The translations under genes and the position numbers were made by a program. A DNA stretch of 64,000 nt from contig NC_035174.2 in assembly GCF_001659605.2 (NCBI RefSeq), positions 2,606,389 through 2,670,388 of the forward strand. Direction: 5' to 3'. Below are positions 37,318-48,500 of this stretch, piece after piece. This DNA comes from Manihot esculenta (Eukaryota; Streptophyta; Magnoliopsida; Malpighiales; Euphorbiaceae). Below the pieces are notes generated by a model that made no database searches, was not told where the DNA came from, and saw only the letters and a list, made by a program, of their open reading frames with translations. Position 1 is the stretch's first letter. Each line of letters begins with the position of its first letter.

Positions 37318-38958
37318 TTAAACTGGTGACTGATCACCAAAATAGTATAAAGAATCCACCTTGATTTCAGGTTTAGATGAGTTGTTTTCCTCAATCTCTT
37401 TGCCAGCATCAACAACGCCCAGATTTCCGGTGAGCTTTTTAGCTCTCTGGGCTTGAAAGTCCCAATCTGTGCAATAGATCACTACCAACATGGTCACGAC
37501 ACAGGAGCCTTGCGCAGCCAATAGGCCTAGCCATAGTCCTTCAAAATCAAATCCTACAAAAAATGCTAACCACACTGCTACTGGCATACCAACAAGGTAA
37601 AAGCAACCCAAGTTGATATTTGCCCCAACTTTGGGTCTAGCAGTTCCTCTTAGCACTCCACAGCCAGTTGTTTGTGGGCAGTTCCCCAGCTCACACAATC
37701 CTATTATTGGCAAAACAAGTGATGTTAACGCAATTATCTCTTTATCTTGTGTGAACATGCTAGCCCATATTTTCCTCACTGTAATTGTAAAACTTAGAGC
37801 TGAAAAGCCCAAAACGAAGCTGCAAGAGAGGCCTACAATGGCTGCGAGCTTTGCTTTCTTGGGCTGGTTACCACCCATTTCATTACTTACTCTTGTGGAT
37901 ACGCTGAAGCCTAGAGAAGATGGGAATATGTAGATTAGTGAAGTAGTCTGAATCAAAATGCCGATAGAGGCAACTGTTGCTCTTGGGTTTAACAACAGCC
38001 CGCATAGCAAAATCATGATTTCATACCACCACCATTCAAGACATACTGAGATGCAGCTTGGAATGGCCAAGTTCAAGAGAGTTTTCCATTCTTTAAGGCA
38101 CTCTCTTGAAAATCCGCCCCATGTCTTTTCCTGGACACCGGAGATAAAGATATAGATGATCAAAGAGCCTACAAAGTTGAAGTTAGTCCATACCCCGCTA
38201 AGAGCAACACCTTTGATCCCTAAGTTAAGGTGTGTTACAAGAAGATAATTTATGGGTATGTGTAGAAGAATTGATAGAATAGCACAAAATGTTAAAGGCA
38301 ATGTTATGGATTGAGTTCTGAGATAGATTCTCAATGGGTGTAGAAGGGATTGAGCTAAGAGGTCAGGAAGAGAATAAAGAAGAAATGACTGTGCTTCTGT
38401 GGCTATGGCCAAATCTTGGCCGCAAAATAGAAGAATTCTTTTCATGTTTAGCCATAGAAAAGAAATGGGTAAGGAAGTCATTAGTAGCAAAAGAATAGTT
38501 CTTTGCAAGGTGAGACCAAGAAGGGTGTGTTTTTGGGCTCCAAAAGATTGACCACAAATGGGTTCCATTCCCATGGCAAGACCAGATAAGACAGAATAGC
38601 CAGTTATGTTAGCAAAGCCTATGGCAAGAGAACCACCGGCTAAAGCAAGGTCGCCAAGGCGGCCAAGGAACATCATAGAAATCATCGAGCGAGAGTAGAG
38701 CACAAGACCAGTGAGAATCAAAGGAAGGGCTATTTTAGCAATGGACATGGCTTCTTCGATCGCAAGGGAGATGTGGGTCTTGTGTGGTAGCTCCTGTAAT
38801 TCTGGTGGCAGTTCATGTTCCTCCTGCTGCTGCTGTTTCGGTGCTGGGCTTTTGGGTATCAAAAAGGTTTGTATGTCAGACTCTGCTGGGTCCTTGATTG
38901 AGAGCAGGCAAGGGCATCTAGAGGAGAGGGCAGAGGAGTTTGGCTGGCGGTGGCACAT
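37318..38958 (-). CDS. MATE efflux transporter, DETOXIFICATION (DTX) 48/49/50-like
   Basis: Single-exon gene of 546 residues, as is usual for this intron-poor DTX clade. The start ATG (38956-38958) gives MCHRQPNSSALSS; related proteins also begin MC. After a soluble, Gln/Pro-rich N-terminus (residues 1-60) come about twelve hydrophobic segments. Conserved MATE blocks include SMMFLGRLGDLALAGGSLAI, FANITGYSVLSGLAMGMEP, CGQSFGA, YLRTQS, CLEWWWYEIMILLCGLLLNP, STRVSNEMG, GLCELGNCPQTTGCGVLRG and ARPKVGANIN. The family exports organic cations, metabolites or hormones using an H+ or Na+ gradient; members of this clade act at endomembrane or plasma membranes and have been tied to organ initiation, ABA efflux and iron balance. 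The substrate here cannot be assigned. A TATA box lies 79 bp upstream of the ATG. The frame is intact, with no sign of decay. Confidence 0.95.
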   Translation of the reverse strand: MCHRQPNSSALSSRCPCLLSIKDPAESDIQTFLIPKSPAPKQQQQEEHELPPELQELPHKTHISLAIEEAMSIAKIALPLILTGLVLYSRSMISMMFLGRLGDLALAGGSLAIGFANITGYSVLSGLAMGMEPICGQSFGAQKHTLLGLTLQRTILLLLMTSLPISFLWLNMKRILLFCGQDLAIATEAQSFLLYSLPDLLAQSLLHPLRIYLRTQSITLPLTFCAILSILLHIPINYLLVTHLNLGIKGVALSGVWTNFNFVGSLIIYIFISGVQEKTWGGFSRECLKEWKTLLNLAIPSCISVCLEWWWYEIMILLCGLLLNPRATVASIGILIQTTSLIYIFPSSLGFSVSTRVSNEMGGNQPKKAKLAAIVGLSCSFVLGFSALSFTITVRKIWASMFTQDKEIIALTSLVLPIIGLCELGNCPQTTGCGVLRGTARPKVGANINLGCFYLVGMPVAVWLAFFVGFDFEGLWLGLLAAQGSCVVTMLVVIYCTDWDFQAQRAKKLTGNLGVVDAGKEIEENNSSKPEIKVDSLYYFGDQSPV

Positions 38959-39036
38959 TGTTATTACAAGGAAAATGTTTTGAGAGAGAGAGAAGAGGAA
39001 CTGGGGGGGGTTTAAAAATGGACGTGTAGCAGGGGG

Positions 39037-39044
39037 TTTTTATA
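39037..39044 (-). promoter_or_regulatory. TATA box of the MATE gene
   Basis: Minus-strand tataaaaa sits 79 bp before the ATG, implying a short leader of about 50 bases. A GA-rich leader (gagagagagaga on +) lies between. Confidence 0.6.
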
Positions 39045-41898
39045 GGATTTCGGGAGACGCCCGCTTTGAACTTTATGAGAAAAGATTAAGTAATTTATTA
39101 TTGGGAATTGCCACCAAAAGACTTGTCCCTGTTGTCTTGTGGCTGGACGGCTTAGTTGATTGTGCCACTCAAATTTTTTTAATACCCCAGTTTATGGTCA
39201 GTCCAAAGAAGCAGTGTTGGTTATCCCGGCCTTCATTAATCCAATAAAGCTTCATTAAATTTCTGATGATGGGTTCAATGCCCGGACCTCCAGAAACGAT
39301 AGTTCATCAGAAGCTTCAAGCTTACTATGAAAATATATTAGCTGTAAAATTTATGACATTTGCAATCCTCTCTTTCTAAGCTTTCTTCTGGTCTCCCTCA
39401 TTTTCTTTCATTTTGCTCTTAAAGTTGAAATAGTTTTTTTATTTTTTAATATCTCTCATAGATAAATTTTTAAAGATTAAGGCCCAAAGTTAATTAGTTT
39501 GATAGCAAAATATGTTATCATTGGAATTTTATGATTTACTTCTGCAAAGTTTAATTTTGATCATAGACACCGAATTAAATATTTTTGATATTCAAATTCG
39601 ATAAAATTCTAATAAAATGAATTTATATAGTTATAATCGAATTTAAAATCTATTCAAATTTAAAAAAATATTCGTTCGCATTTTATGTAAAGGTATTGAC
39701 TATCCGAATTTGTTTATATAAATAATTAATTTAATATAAAAAATATATTTTAAATAATATTTATAATTTTTTTTATATATTTTTATTTAAAATTTTAAAT
39801 TTAAATATTATTTAGAAATATTAGATTTTTTAAATAAAAATTATTAATAAAAAATATTTTTTATATAAATTATTAATTAAAATATATAAAACTAAACGGA
39901 TTACGAATTTTATTCGGATACTAATAATCAGATTTAAAATAATTTAAATTAATTTTTAATTAAATTTAAAATGAGTTCAAATATTATTAATAAATTCAAA
40001 TTGCAAAAATTTCTTATCAGTTTATATTCCTAATAGTATTTTTTGGGTAAATAATGGCATTCTTGGAATCTAACTATTGGAATCTGACTATGTGTAATGA
40101 TAAATTTAGCTCGTTGGATCCAAACCACAGTAAAAGATCATAATGAGCAAGGAAAAAGAAAAAAAAGAAGGAAAAAAAAGAAACACTCAGTTCCCAAAAC
40201 ACTCAGTTTCCAAATCTAGCTGGCTGAATTTAGGGGAGGAAGAAAGCAAGGGTTCTTGACATATAAAATAATAATAATAATATTTTTTTTTTAAATCTTG
40301 CTTAGCTCACCAAACAACTGCAGTTTAATAACACTGAAATTATTTTTTACTTTAAAATTTTGAATTCAAACTCTAAACAGAGCTATTGCTGAAAACAGAG
40401 CTATTTTCCTCTTCTCAAGTTGTCTGTTTCTTCTGCTTTTCTTCTCTGTTTAGGCAAAAATTCCCTCTTTTGTGTTGTGGGCCATTTCAACAGTTCCTCA
40501 CACTTTTGGTTGCAAAACGAGCACCATGAGATTTAGATGACTTGGCAATACAAATACATGGCAAAATTCAATTAAAAGTTTTGTGATATGACATGAAATT
40601 CACATTTCTTTTCATACATGATGTCTTGTTTGATGTGTAGTAGCAAGTTATGGGTTTGGAGATTGGACAATTGTGTTAGATCCACAATAAAATTCTCTTC
40701 TAAATTTTCTGCCTAGCAATAGCGGCTTGAAGTTACACGGAAGGGCGAAGGGTCGACATCCTCGTCATCTCCCGACATTGATTTGAGCCCATATCATGCC
40801 TGATGCTGGGTAATCAGGAGGGAGATGGAGATTGCGCTTGTTATAGAATAGACAAACACCCATTAGGGAGAATTACACCAATTTTTTAAAATTTAAATTT
40901 AATTGTAAAATAATAAAATTTATATCAACGGCATTTATTTCATATGATATATAAATATAATAAAATATATAAATCACGTTTTACGTTATAATAAAATTTA
41001 TAATTTTAAATAATTTTACCAATTTTTAAAATATTAAATTAAATTATAAAATAATAAAAAATTTTAGATTTTTCATATAAATAAATCTTAATATTATGAG
41101 ATAAAAATAATATATAATCGTTGTTGTGTGAAAAAAATTTTTCCTTAAAAACATGTTACAAGGTACTAAAATGCTTACTGAATATTCCATTCATGGTTTC
41201 TCCATCATCTATTACATACCATTATTGGATTCTTCACTCCATTTTCGCGTTTTCTGAAAATCTCCCTTTTGAAACTACAATGTTGACTCTTCCCCACCAA
41301 CTTTGTATATATTTTCTTGGTACATCTAGTTTCACTGCTATCTTTGTCTTTTACTTGGCCTTTCGGTGGCATATCTCATGGATCGATCGTGATGTGCTCT
41401 TTGGAAAAATATCGTAATTGACAATAATGATAACTAAGAAAAAAACAAAAGCTAAAATGAACCGTAATCGAAATCTTCTATTTTATTAATTTAAATTCGT
41501 GTAATATAATTTCGTTAATAGAGGACGTTCTTTCGCGCAAATTTAAAAAAATTAAATGAATAAAAAATATATATATCTTTACCATTCCATCTTGCGTATT
41601 GAAATAAATGGAAATATGCATAAAAGGAACACAAAGTTGGGAAAACTTAAAAATATTGCCTTGTGCTGCGGAAAGACCACTCCACTCCGAAATTCTATCC
41701 TTTTGCCTGAAGGAATGTAGAAGAAATATATATCAATATTTTATACATGTGACAATGTACATATGATTATTTTGTATTGCTTTTGAATTTTGTTTATCTT
41801 ATATATGTATTAAGTCGCAATGATGTAGTAGCCAGATTTGGTAGCGACTAAATCTGGCTTAATTTTTGATATAGATCCAACAGTATATATGTCCTATA
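39045..41898. other. Intergenic with an AT-rich repeat copy
   Basis: No gene. Bases about 39545-40035 are an AT-rich repeat with an inverted relative at 62.05-62.54 kb. Bases 40660-40860 are GC-richer and unidentified. The rest is AT-rich. Confidence 0.45.
39545..40035 (-). repeat. AT-rich MITE-like repeat, inverted relative of 62051-62544
   Basis: Bases 39710-39900 match the reverse complement of about 62225-62410 over roughly 180 bp with few mismatches (for example taattaatttaatataaaaa and attaataaaaaatatttttt). The outer parts also share the cggatt/attcgg motifs. Ends are poorly preserved here. Confidence 0.5.
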
Positions 41899-41903
41899 GT
41901 ATG
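41899..41903. repeat. Target site duplication GTATG, left copy (outer LTR element)
   Basis: GTATG immediately before the left outer LTR is repeated at 57814-57818 immediately after the right outer LTR, the 5-bp duplication expected of LTR-retrotransposon integration. Confidence 0.65.
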
Positions 41904-42758
41904 TAATAATGTGAGATCCAGAGGAGTGTCTAAATGTGAATATCTGACAGCGATTCGATCTAATGAGTTGACCGTTGATTCGGGATTGATTCTGTTGGGC
42001 CCCTCCGCACCTGATTTTGAGGGAGGAAATCTGAAAGATAGAAAATATGGTCAGGGTCCATCGGAGATTCTTCTATGAGTATATGAGAGGCAGATTAACT
42101 CCTTTTGGGCCTTAGTTCCTCGAGAAGAGAGAGCCTCCATCCGACGGGGTTCCTCAGTTGATGTACCAGAGAGAGAACTTTTTTGTTTTAGAGAGAGTTA
42201 ATATGCTAGAGCTTGAGGGAGGAGAGAGTTGTCTCACTCTGATTTAGCCTCTTCTTTGGTGAGGTGGGTTTTGAGATATTTGTATCCCGATTTTCTACTT
42301 TATGTTCCATCTGACTGGATGGTGGCATGGTGCAGTAGGTATGTCAGACGGCTGACAGACGATTGATTAATGCTGAGCCGTTGAGCCCATACTCTTTGGC
42401 AGGTATGTTAGGTGGCTGGACAACCTTTATGCACGCACATTTAGCACTCCGGAATGGGCTAGAGGGGCCCAACTATTACATGGAGGCCGATTGACTTGCT
42501 CTAGTTTCATCAGGTCGTGCCCGGTTTGCACGACCTTCATTGGGATCGGTGGTTTTTATATTTATTTCTAGTGTGAAGTACGAGCAATGGAGAGGTTATA
42601 TTGGGGAGGTCAGGGGTGCTAATGGTATGATCTTCTGTCCCTTATAGATCGATCTTCCTTCTACTCGGTCAAACCAAGTGGAAAGGTTAACTCGTCTCTT
42701 TTAAATTATGCGTAGACGTATCACAATCTCAACAGTCATTGCTTTTTATATGTTATCA
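41904..42758 (+). repeat. Left LTR of the outer non-coding element
   Basis: 855 bp, ends ...ttatca. The first bases (taataatgtgag) align with tgataatatttgag of the right LTR, so the initial TG is damaged. It lacks a segment of roughly 100 bp present at about 57010-57125 of the right LTR. Confidence 0.7.
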
Positions 42759-43007
42759 GAGATGTCCTTTCACTTCTCTGAGAGTTATTTATGATGGTTG
42801 GAGGAGTAAATTTACTTTTATAGAGCCGTTGTGAGCAGTTTTCGACTCATTTTCCTCCGAGAAATGCGCCCTCGCCATTACCAATTCTCCAATTTTTGAA
42901 TTTCAAAGTTCTCTTAGGCCTATAAAAACCTTCTTCAGAATATTTTGAATGACTTTGGAATTTTTTAGTTTTCTCTCTGCTACTTCAAACTTCCTCCTTC
43001 CTCAGTT

Positions 43008-43012
43008 CTTCT
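43008..43012. repeat. Target site duplication CTTCT, left copy
   Basis: CTTCT directly precedes the TGTAATACC start of the gypsy 5' LTR and is repeated at 52982-52986 after its 3' LTR. Confidence 0.9.
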
Positions 43013-43164
43013 TGTAATACCCGGCTAGACTCCGGTATCGGAATTCCTACCGTCCGGTGGAATTTGGGTGTCGGAAACCTCTAGAAGGGTAAAAGCATGT
43101 ATTTTAATGTTTTAAGTATGATTTTAAATAAGTTTTTGCATGAAAATTCTTTAAGGAAAAACCC

Positions 43165-43335
43165 AGGTTCGGCCGCCGAAACTCACTTTCGGCCGCCGAA
43201 CATGCATGGACTTTGGGAGGCACGTTAGGCCCCCGAAAGTCTAAGTGAGGGAAGTGCAGGTTCGGCCGCCGAACCTCATGTTCGGCCGCCGAACATTGCA
43301 TGGATGCGGAGGCACATTCGGCCCCCGAACGTGGC
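43165..43335. repeat. Array of TTCGGCCGCCGAA palindromes upstream of the LTR TATA box
   Basis: Four exact 13-bp palindromes TTCGGCCGCCGAA occur in two pairs, each followed by a ggcccccgaa variant, just upstream of the TATA box. A second group (43875-44050) lies downstream. The same organisation recurs in the 3' LTR (50827-50997) and in the diverged solo LTR (54045-54210). Confidence 0.85.
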
Positions 43336-43347
43336 CTGGCCAGCCAC

Positions 43348-43355
43348 TATAAAAG
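43348..43355 (+). promoter_or_regulatory. TATA box of the gypsy 5' LTR
   Basis: tataaaag in the context ccagccactataaaagggtc. The identical site in the 3' LTR is 51010-51017 and the homologous one in the solo LTR is 54229-54236. It likely sets the start of the genomic transcript. Confidence 0.75.
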
Positions 43356-44422
43356 GGTCCCCTTGGTCCGCACGGGCGAGCTTTTTCTCTCCCATTGTCG
43401 GCCAAGGTGAGTCTCCACCGTTCCTCCCTCGATCTTGAGTGTTTCCTCTAGATCTTTCATGGTTTTAACAAGTTTATAACTTTGTTTTGAAGATTTGTGA
43501 GCTTTGAGCAAGTTTTGAGTGCTTGGAGGTTCAAAGAGCTTAATCTCTCCATCTCCAAGCTAGGATCGCTTTCCTCTCGTTTCTTCAAGAGGTAAGGGTC
43601 GATCTTGAACCCTTTATATGTTTTAAACAAGTTTTAAGTAAGATCTATGGGTAGAAATGCATGTTAGGACATATGTTGAGTTTATGGGTTTTGATGATGT
43701 TTGAGCAATGTAGCTTGATTGTGTGTGAATGAAGTGTTGTAGATGGGGTATATGCATGTTTGAGACCCCTAGGAACTTGTATGTGTGTTTTGGTTGAGAA
43801 ATATGCATGATCTATGGTTTTGGGAGGCAGGAGGTTCATTTGAACCAAGTTTCTGCCGTTTGGCAGAAACCAGGTTCGGCAGCCGAAGGGAGTTTCGGCC
43901 GCCGAACCCCTCTTGTGAAGGCAGCTTTCGGCTGCCGAAGGTGCCCCCGAAAAGAGACTTTCGTCTCTGTCTGGCACTTTCGGCCGCCGAAGGTGCCGCC
44001 GAACCTAGCTGAGTTTCGTCTCTGTCCAGGACTTTCGGCCGCCGAAGGTGCCGCCGAAGGTGCCCTGTTCAGCCGTTTCATGCATATTTTCTGTGATGAT
44101 TTCATGATGTTTTAGGGGGTTTTTGGGGGATGTATTAGAGTTGTGTTTATATATGTTTGGTCCCTCATTGGAGTCCACCTGTGTAGGTTCGGACCCGAGG
44201 AACCGAGGACCCCAGCAGTGAGTGAGCTGCTTCAGTGTCTGGTCAGAGCTAACCAGAGGTGAGTGGAAACAAGCTTAATGTTTTAAATCAAGCAATTAAA
44301 TGTTTTGAGCATGTTTCATGCATCATGATGACATGTAATAGGCTGATTGCATTAGTTCACGAATATGTCGCATTGCATTTTATTTTGTGGTTGTGGGTGA
44401 ATGCTGTATGATCCAATTAGTC

Positions 44423-44702
44423 CACGAGACTTTATATATGTTATGACAGGAAGACCAGGACCCCATGCTACGGCCTGGCACGAGACTTTATATATGATAT
44501 GACAGGAAGACCAGGACCCCATGCTACGGCCTGGCACGAGGCTTTATATATGATATGACAGGAAGACCAGGACCCCATGCTACGGCCTGGCACGAGGCTT
44601 TATATATGATATGACAGGAAGACCAGGACCCCATGCTACGGCCTGGCACGAGACTTTATGTATGTTATGACAGGAAGACCAGGACCCCATGCTACGGCCT
44701 GG
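44423..44702 (+). repeat. Five tandem 56-bp units in the 5' LTR
   Basis: Units begin at 44423, 44479, 44535, 44591 and 44647, each built of cacgagRctttatRtatg, then atgacaggaagaccaggacc and ccatgctacggcctgg; a partial sixth follows. The 3' LTR has the same five units at 52085-52364. The solo LTR has about three strongly diverged units (about 55340-55500). Confidence 0.9.
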
Positions 44703-45322
44703 CACGAGACTATGTTGGGACTAATTGGTGACAGGTTCACCCTTGATGTGGATTGTCTGTGATATGATGCATTTCATGAAAGCATGAACTTTAATATAAT
44801 GTTTTTAGTTTCTGCTCACTGGGCTTTTAGCTCACCCCTCTCCCCTAACCCCAGGTTTGTAGGTACGGGAGTGATAGAGAAGAAAAGAAGAGAAAAGTCA
44901 TATGTATGTAATAGCTAGAGTATGTGGATATGACAAATGATAAGAATGTAATGTAATTATGTTATTGAGGATAGAGTTGTGCTTGACCATAGTATATGTT
45001 AATCCCTTGGTATGTACATGATCTTGTGTTTTGATATTGATGTAAACCAACTCACCATATGATGTATAGCCCTTGAGGCTTTGATGAAATCCCACAGAGG
45101 GATTAATGTTTATATATATGATGAATATAGTGCATGCACAGGTTGAGTTTGGTGAATGAAGAAAAAGAAAAGTTTTTTTTAATTCTTATGTATGTTTGTT
45201 GATCATGTATGGGATTAAACAGGTGAACAGGATGTATGTAGGCTTGCTACGGGTTCCGGCGGCCTTAAGCCGACCTGAATCCTAGCGCCGGTAGCGGTCC
45301 GGATTTCCGGGGCGTTACAGAG

Positions 45323-45334
45323 TGGTATCAGAGC
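45323..45334 (+). other. Primer binding site (initiator tRNA-Met)
   Basis: tggtatcagagc begins 4 bases after the end of the 5' LTR and is complementary to the 3' end of plant initiator tRNA-Met, the usual primer for this clade. Confidence 0.9.
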
Positions 45335-45571
45335 CCTAGGTTCATATGGTCGGACCTAGAGTGTCAGGCTCATAGATGTTATAGAAGGTCAAGCACAATA
45401 GGCAAAAATCATGTCCACTAGGATAGGATGTAGAGTCCTGTCTTGCTATGATTGTATGATATACCATGATGATATGCTATGTGTGTAATGTAGCTGTGAG
45501 GTTCATGCTTGCCGACATGAACCATTTAATGCTAATGTTTATGTGATGTTTACTGTTTCTCAGAAAACAGG

Positions 45572-48500
45572 ATGAGAGGAACCCGTCGATCTGCACGATT
45601 GACTGGAATACCACCTCAGGACGAGGGCATTGGTGCCCGTCCTTCAACATTGCCTAGGGCAATGTCAAGTAGGTCCAACAGGGACCGAGCAGTGAGAGAC
45701 CCTAGAAGGTCTTTAGATCTGGGAAGAAGCAGATCAGTCAGAGGAACAGTGCAGGGAGGTATGTCAGAGGATATGGGGGATCAGATGGATGTTGATCAAA
45801 GGAGGGATGGCAGTTTGGGCGTCAGTATGTCAGAAGAGGGTATGGGAGAATCCCAAGGAGGCACTCAGGCCTCGGGATTTGTTCAGCCACCTCACTATCC
45901 GCCCTACACCCAAAATCCCGGGTATTCGATGGGAGGTACATCGGATTACCCTAGTTTTAACCCTTACTCCACACAGATGCCATACCCACCATACTACCCT
46001 CCGTATCCACAGTACCCAATGTACCCACCTCCACCATATCATCCAAATCCAGCAAACCCTACCTCAGGGGATGCTGTACCTCCTCCACCACCAGCACCTA
46101 CAGTCCCAGATACCCAGATACCTCAGCCTAGCTCATCTGGGGGAAGTAAGGCTAAAATGACAGATTACATGAAGTTGGGTGCTCCCCAGTTTGAGTCAGG
46201 CGATGACCCGTTCGTATATTTGGAGAAGGTCAAGATGATCACAGAGGAGATCGGAGCTGATGATAGTAGAGCCATTCAGATGGCTGGTTTCACTTTGAAA
46301 TGCAAAAAGGCCCGTGAGTGGTTCAAAAACTATGTGAAGCCGAGGGTGGATAGCCTATCATGGGAGGAGTTCGCTAATGAATTTGCAGGATGGGCTTTCC
46401 CTGATAGTTCAAGGGAATTGAAGATGATAGAATTCGAGCAGTTGAGGCAAACCGATGACATGAGTGTAGACGAGTATACTGACAGGTTTATGGAGTTGCT
46501 GCCTTTTGCTGGGCAAGACCTTAGCACAGACCAGAAGAAGTCGAGGAGGTATATCATGAAGCTCCATCCCAGGTATTCCTCCTTGGTACAGTCAGCAGAT
46601 AGAGAGAGTTTTCACGCCATAGTAGACATGGCTAGGAGAATGGAGGCTAGTGCCATCGTTCAGGGGACAGTCAAACAGACAGTGGCACAAGCTTCTGGTT
46701 CTAAAACTCCGGGAGGGGGAAGGTTAGATCCCTCTACCTTGAGTGCAGCAGCTTCAGGCAGTAAGAGATGGGGTAAGCCCAAGGGTAAGAAGAATAAGTT
46801 CTGGAACAAGGTCAAGTCTAGTCTGGGGTTTGGCAGTGGTTCTAGTTCTGGGGCAGATAATGCAGCTTGTGCGAAGTGTGGTAGGCCACACAGGGGTTTA
46901 TGCCGGTATGGGACGACGACCTGCTACAGATGTGGGCAAGAGGGGCATATGTCATGGCAATGTCCTAAAGCAGTTCCTATGGCACAGACACAGCAGACAG
47001 CTTCAGGAAGTGTGGCACAGCCAGTAGCTCCAGCTGCTACACAGGCCAGTGGCAGAGGCAGAGGGAGAGGGTCAGCCTCTTCTTCAGCAGGGTTCAGAGG
47101 TGAGGGTCCGTCAGCTCCAGCCAGGATCTTCACCATGACGCAGCAGGAGGCTAACACATCCAACACCGTGGTGTCAGGTAAACTCATCATTGGGTGTTCT
47201 GATGTGTATGCATTAATGGACCCGGGTGCATCTCACTCTTTTATTGCACCGAGAGCCGTTCAGAGGTTAGGATTGATGGTCTCTGAGTTAGAGTGTCCCC
47301 TATGGGTCAGTGGACCCAAGTGTGACCCGTCAGTTGCAGAGTCAATCTGCCAGTGTAGTCCAGTTTTTATAGAGGGAAGATGCTTGTCCGCCGACCTTGT
47401 GGTTCTAGATTTGACAGACTTTGACGTCATTCTAGGGATGGATTGGCTATCTACCCATGGTGCTACCTTGGACTGCAGGGACAAAGTAGTTAAGTTCAGA
47501 TGTCAGGATGGGTCAGAGGTCGTCTTCAGAGGAGACAATAGGGGTACACCTAGAGGTCTAATTTCAGCTCTTCAGGCTCGTAGGTTGCTTAGGAGGGGAT
47601 GTCAGGGGTTTCTAGCTCATGTGAGGGAGTTGGATAGTCATGTTAGAGAGCCCGCCTCAGTGCCTGTGGTGAGTGAGTTCTTAGACGTTTTCCCAGACGA
47701 GCTGCCAGGGTTACCACCTGCTAGGGAGATAGAGTTCGAAATTGAGTTAATGCCTGGAACTAGGCCTATCTCTATCCCTCCCTACAGGATGGCACCAGCC
47801 GAGATGAAAGAGTTAAAAGAACAGTTGCAGGAACTGGTAGACAAGGGTTTCATCCGACCGAGTACCTCACCTTGGGGTGCTCCAGTACTCTTTGTGAAGA
47901 AAAAGGATGGATCCCTCAGGCTTTGTATCGACTACAGGCAGTTGAACAAAGTCACCATCAAGAATAAGTACCCATTGCCAAGGATCGACGATCTATTCGA
48001 CCAGCTAGCAGGAGCGGGTTGTTTCTCCAAAATAGATCTGAGATCCGGGTACCATCAGTTGAGAATCAGAGAGGAGGACGTGCCAAAGACGGCCTTCAGG
48101 ACCAGATATGGGCACTATGAGTTCCTTGTAATGCCGTTTGGGTTAACTAACGCCCCTGCAGCATTCATGGACCTCATGAACAGAATATTCAGACCATACC
48201 TGGATCACTTCGTTATTGTCTTCATAGATGATATCCTAGTGTATTCCAGGAATGCAGAGGAGCATGCCCATCATCTGAGGATAGTTTTGCAGACCTTGAG
48301 GGAACATGGCTTGTATGCCAAGTTCTCCAAGTGTGAGTTCTGGTTAAGGAGCATATCATTCTTGGGGCATATAGTGTCAGAGAATGGAATAGAGGTAGAC
48401 CCCAAGAAAGTAGAGGCTGTGACTAACTGGCCCAGACCCACCTCAGTGACAGAGATCAGAAGTTTCTTGGGTTTGGCTGGTTATTACAGGAGGTTCGTAC

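Larger units (their letters stand above)
43013..45319 (+). repeat. 5' LTR of the gypsy chromovirus
   Basis: 2307 bp, TG...CA. It contains a TATA box at 43348-43355, seven exact TTCGGCCGCCGAA palindromes plus A- and T-centred variants (43165-43300 and 43875-44050), and five tandem 56-bp units (44423-44702). Reading frames in it are by-products of the palindromes and are not genes. Confidence 0.95.

Noticed and set aside
43104..44115. Several 60-110 codon frames in the LTR with repeating SAAE, RRPN or FGGRT motifs (also in the 3' LTR and solo LTR)
   Set aside because: They are translations of the TTCGGCCGCCGAA palindromes on both strands, overlap each other in opposite senses and have no start or leader context.
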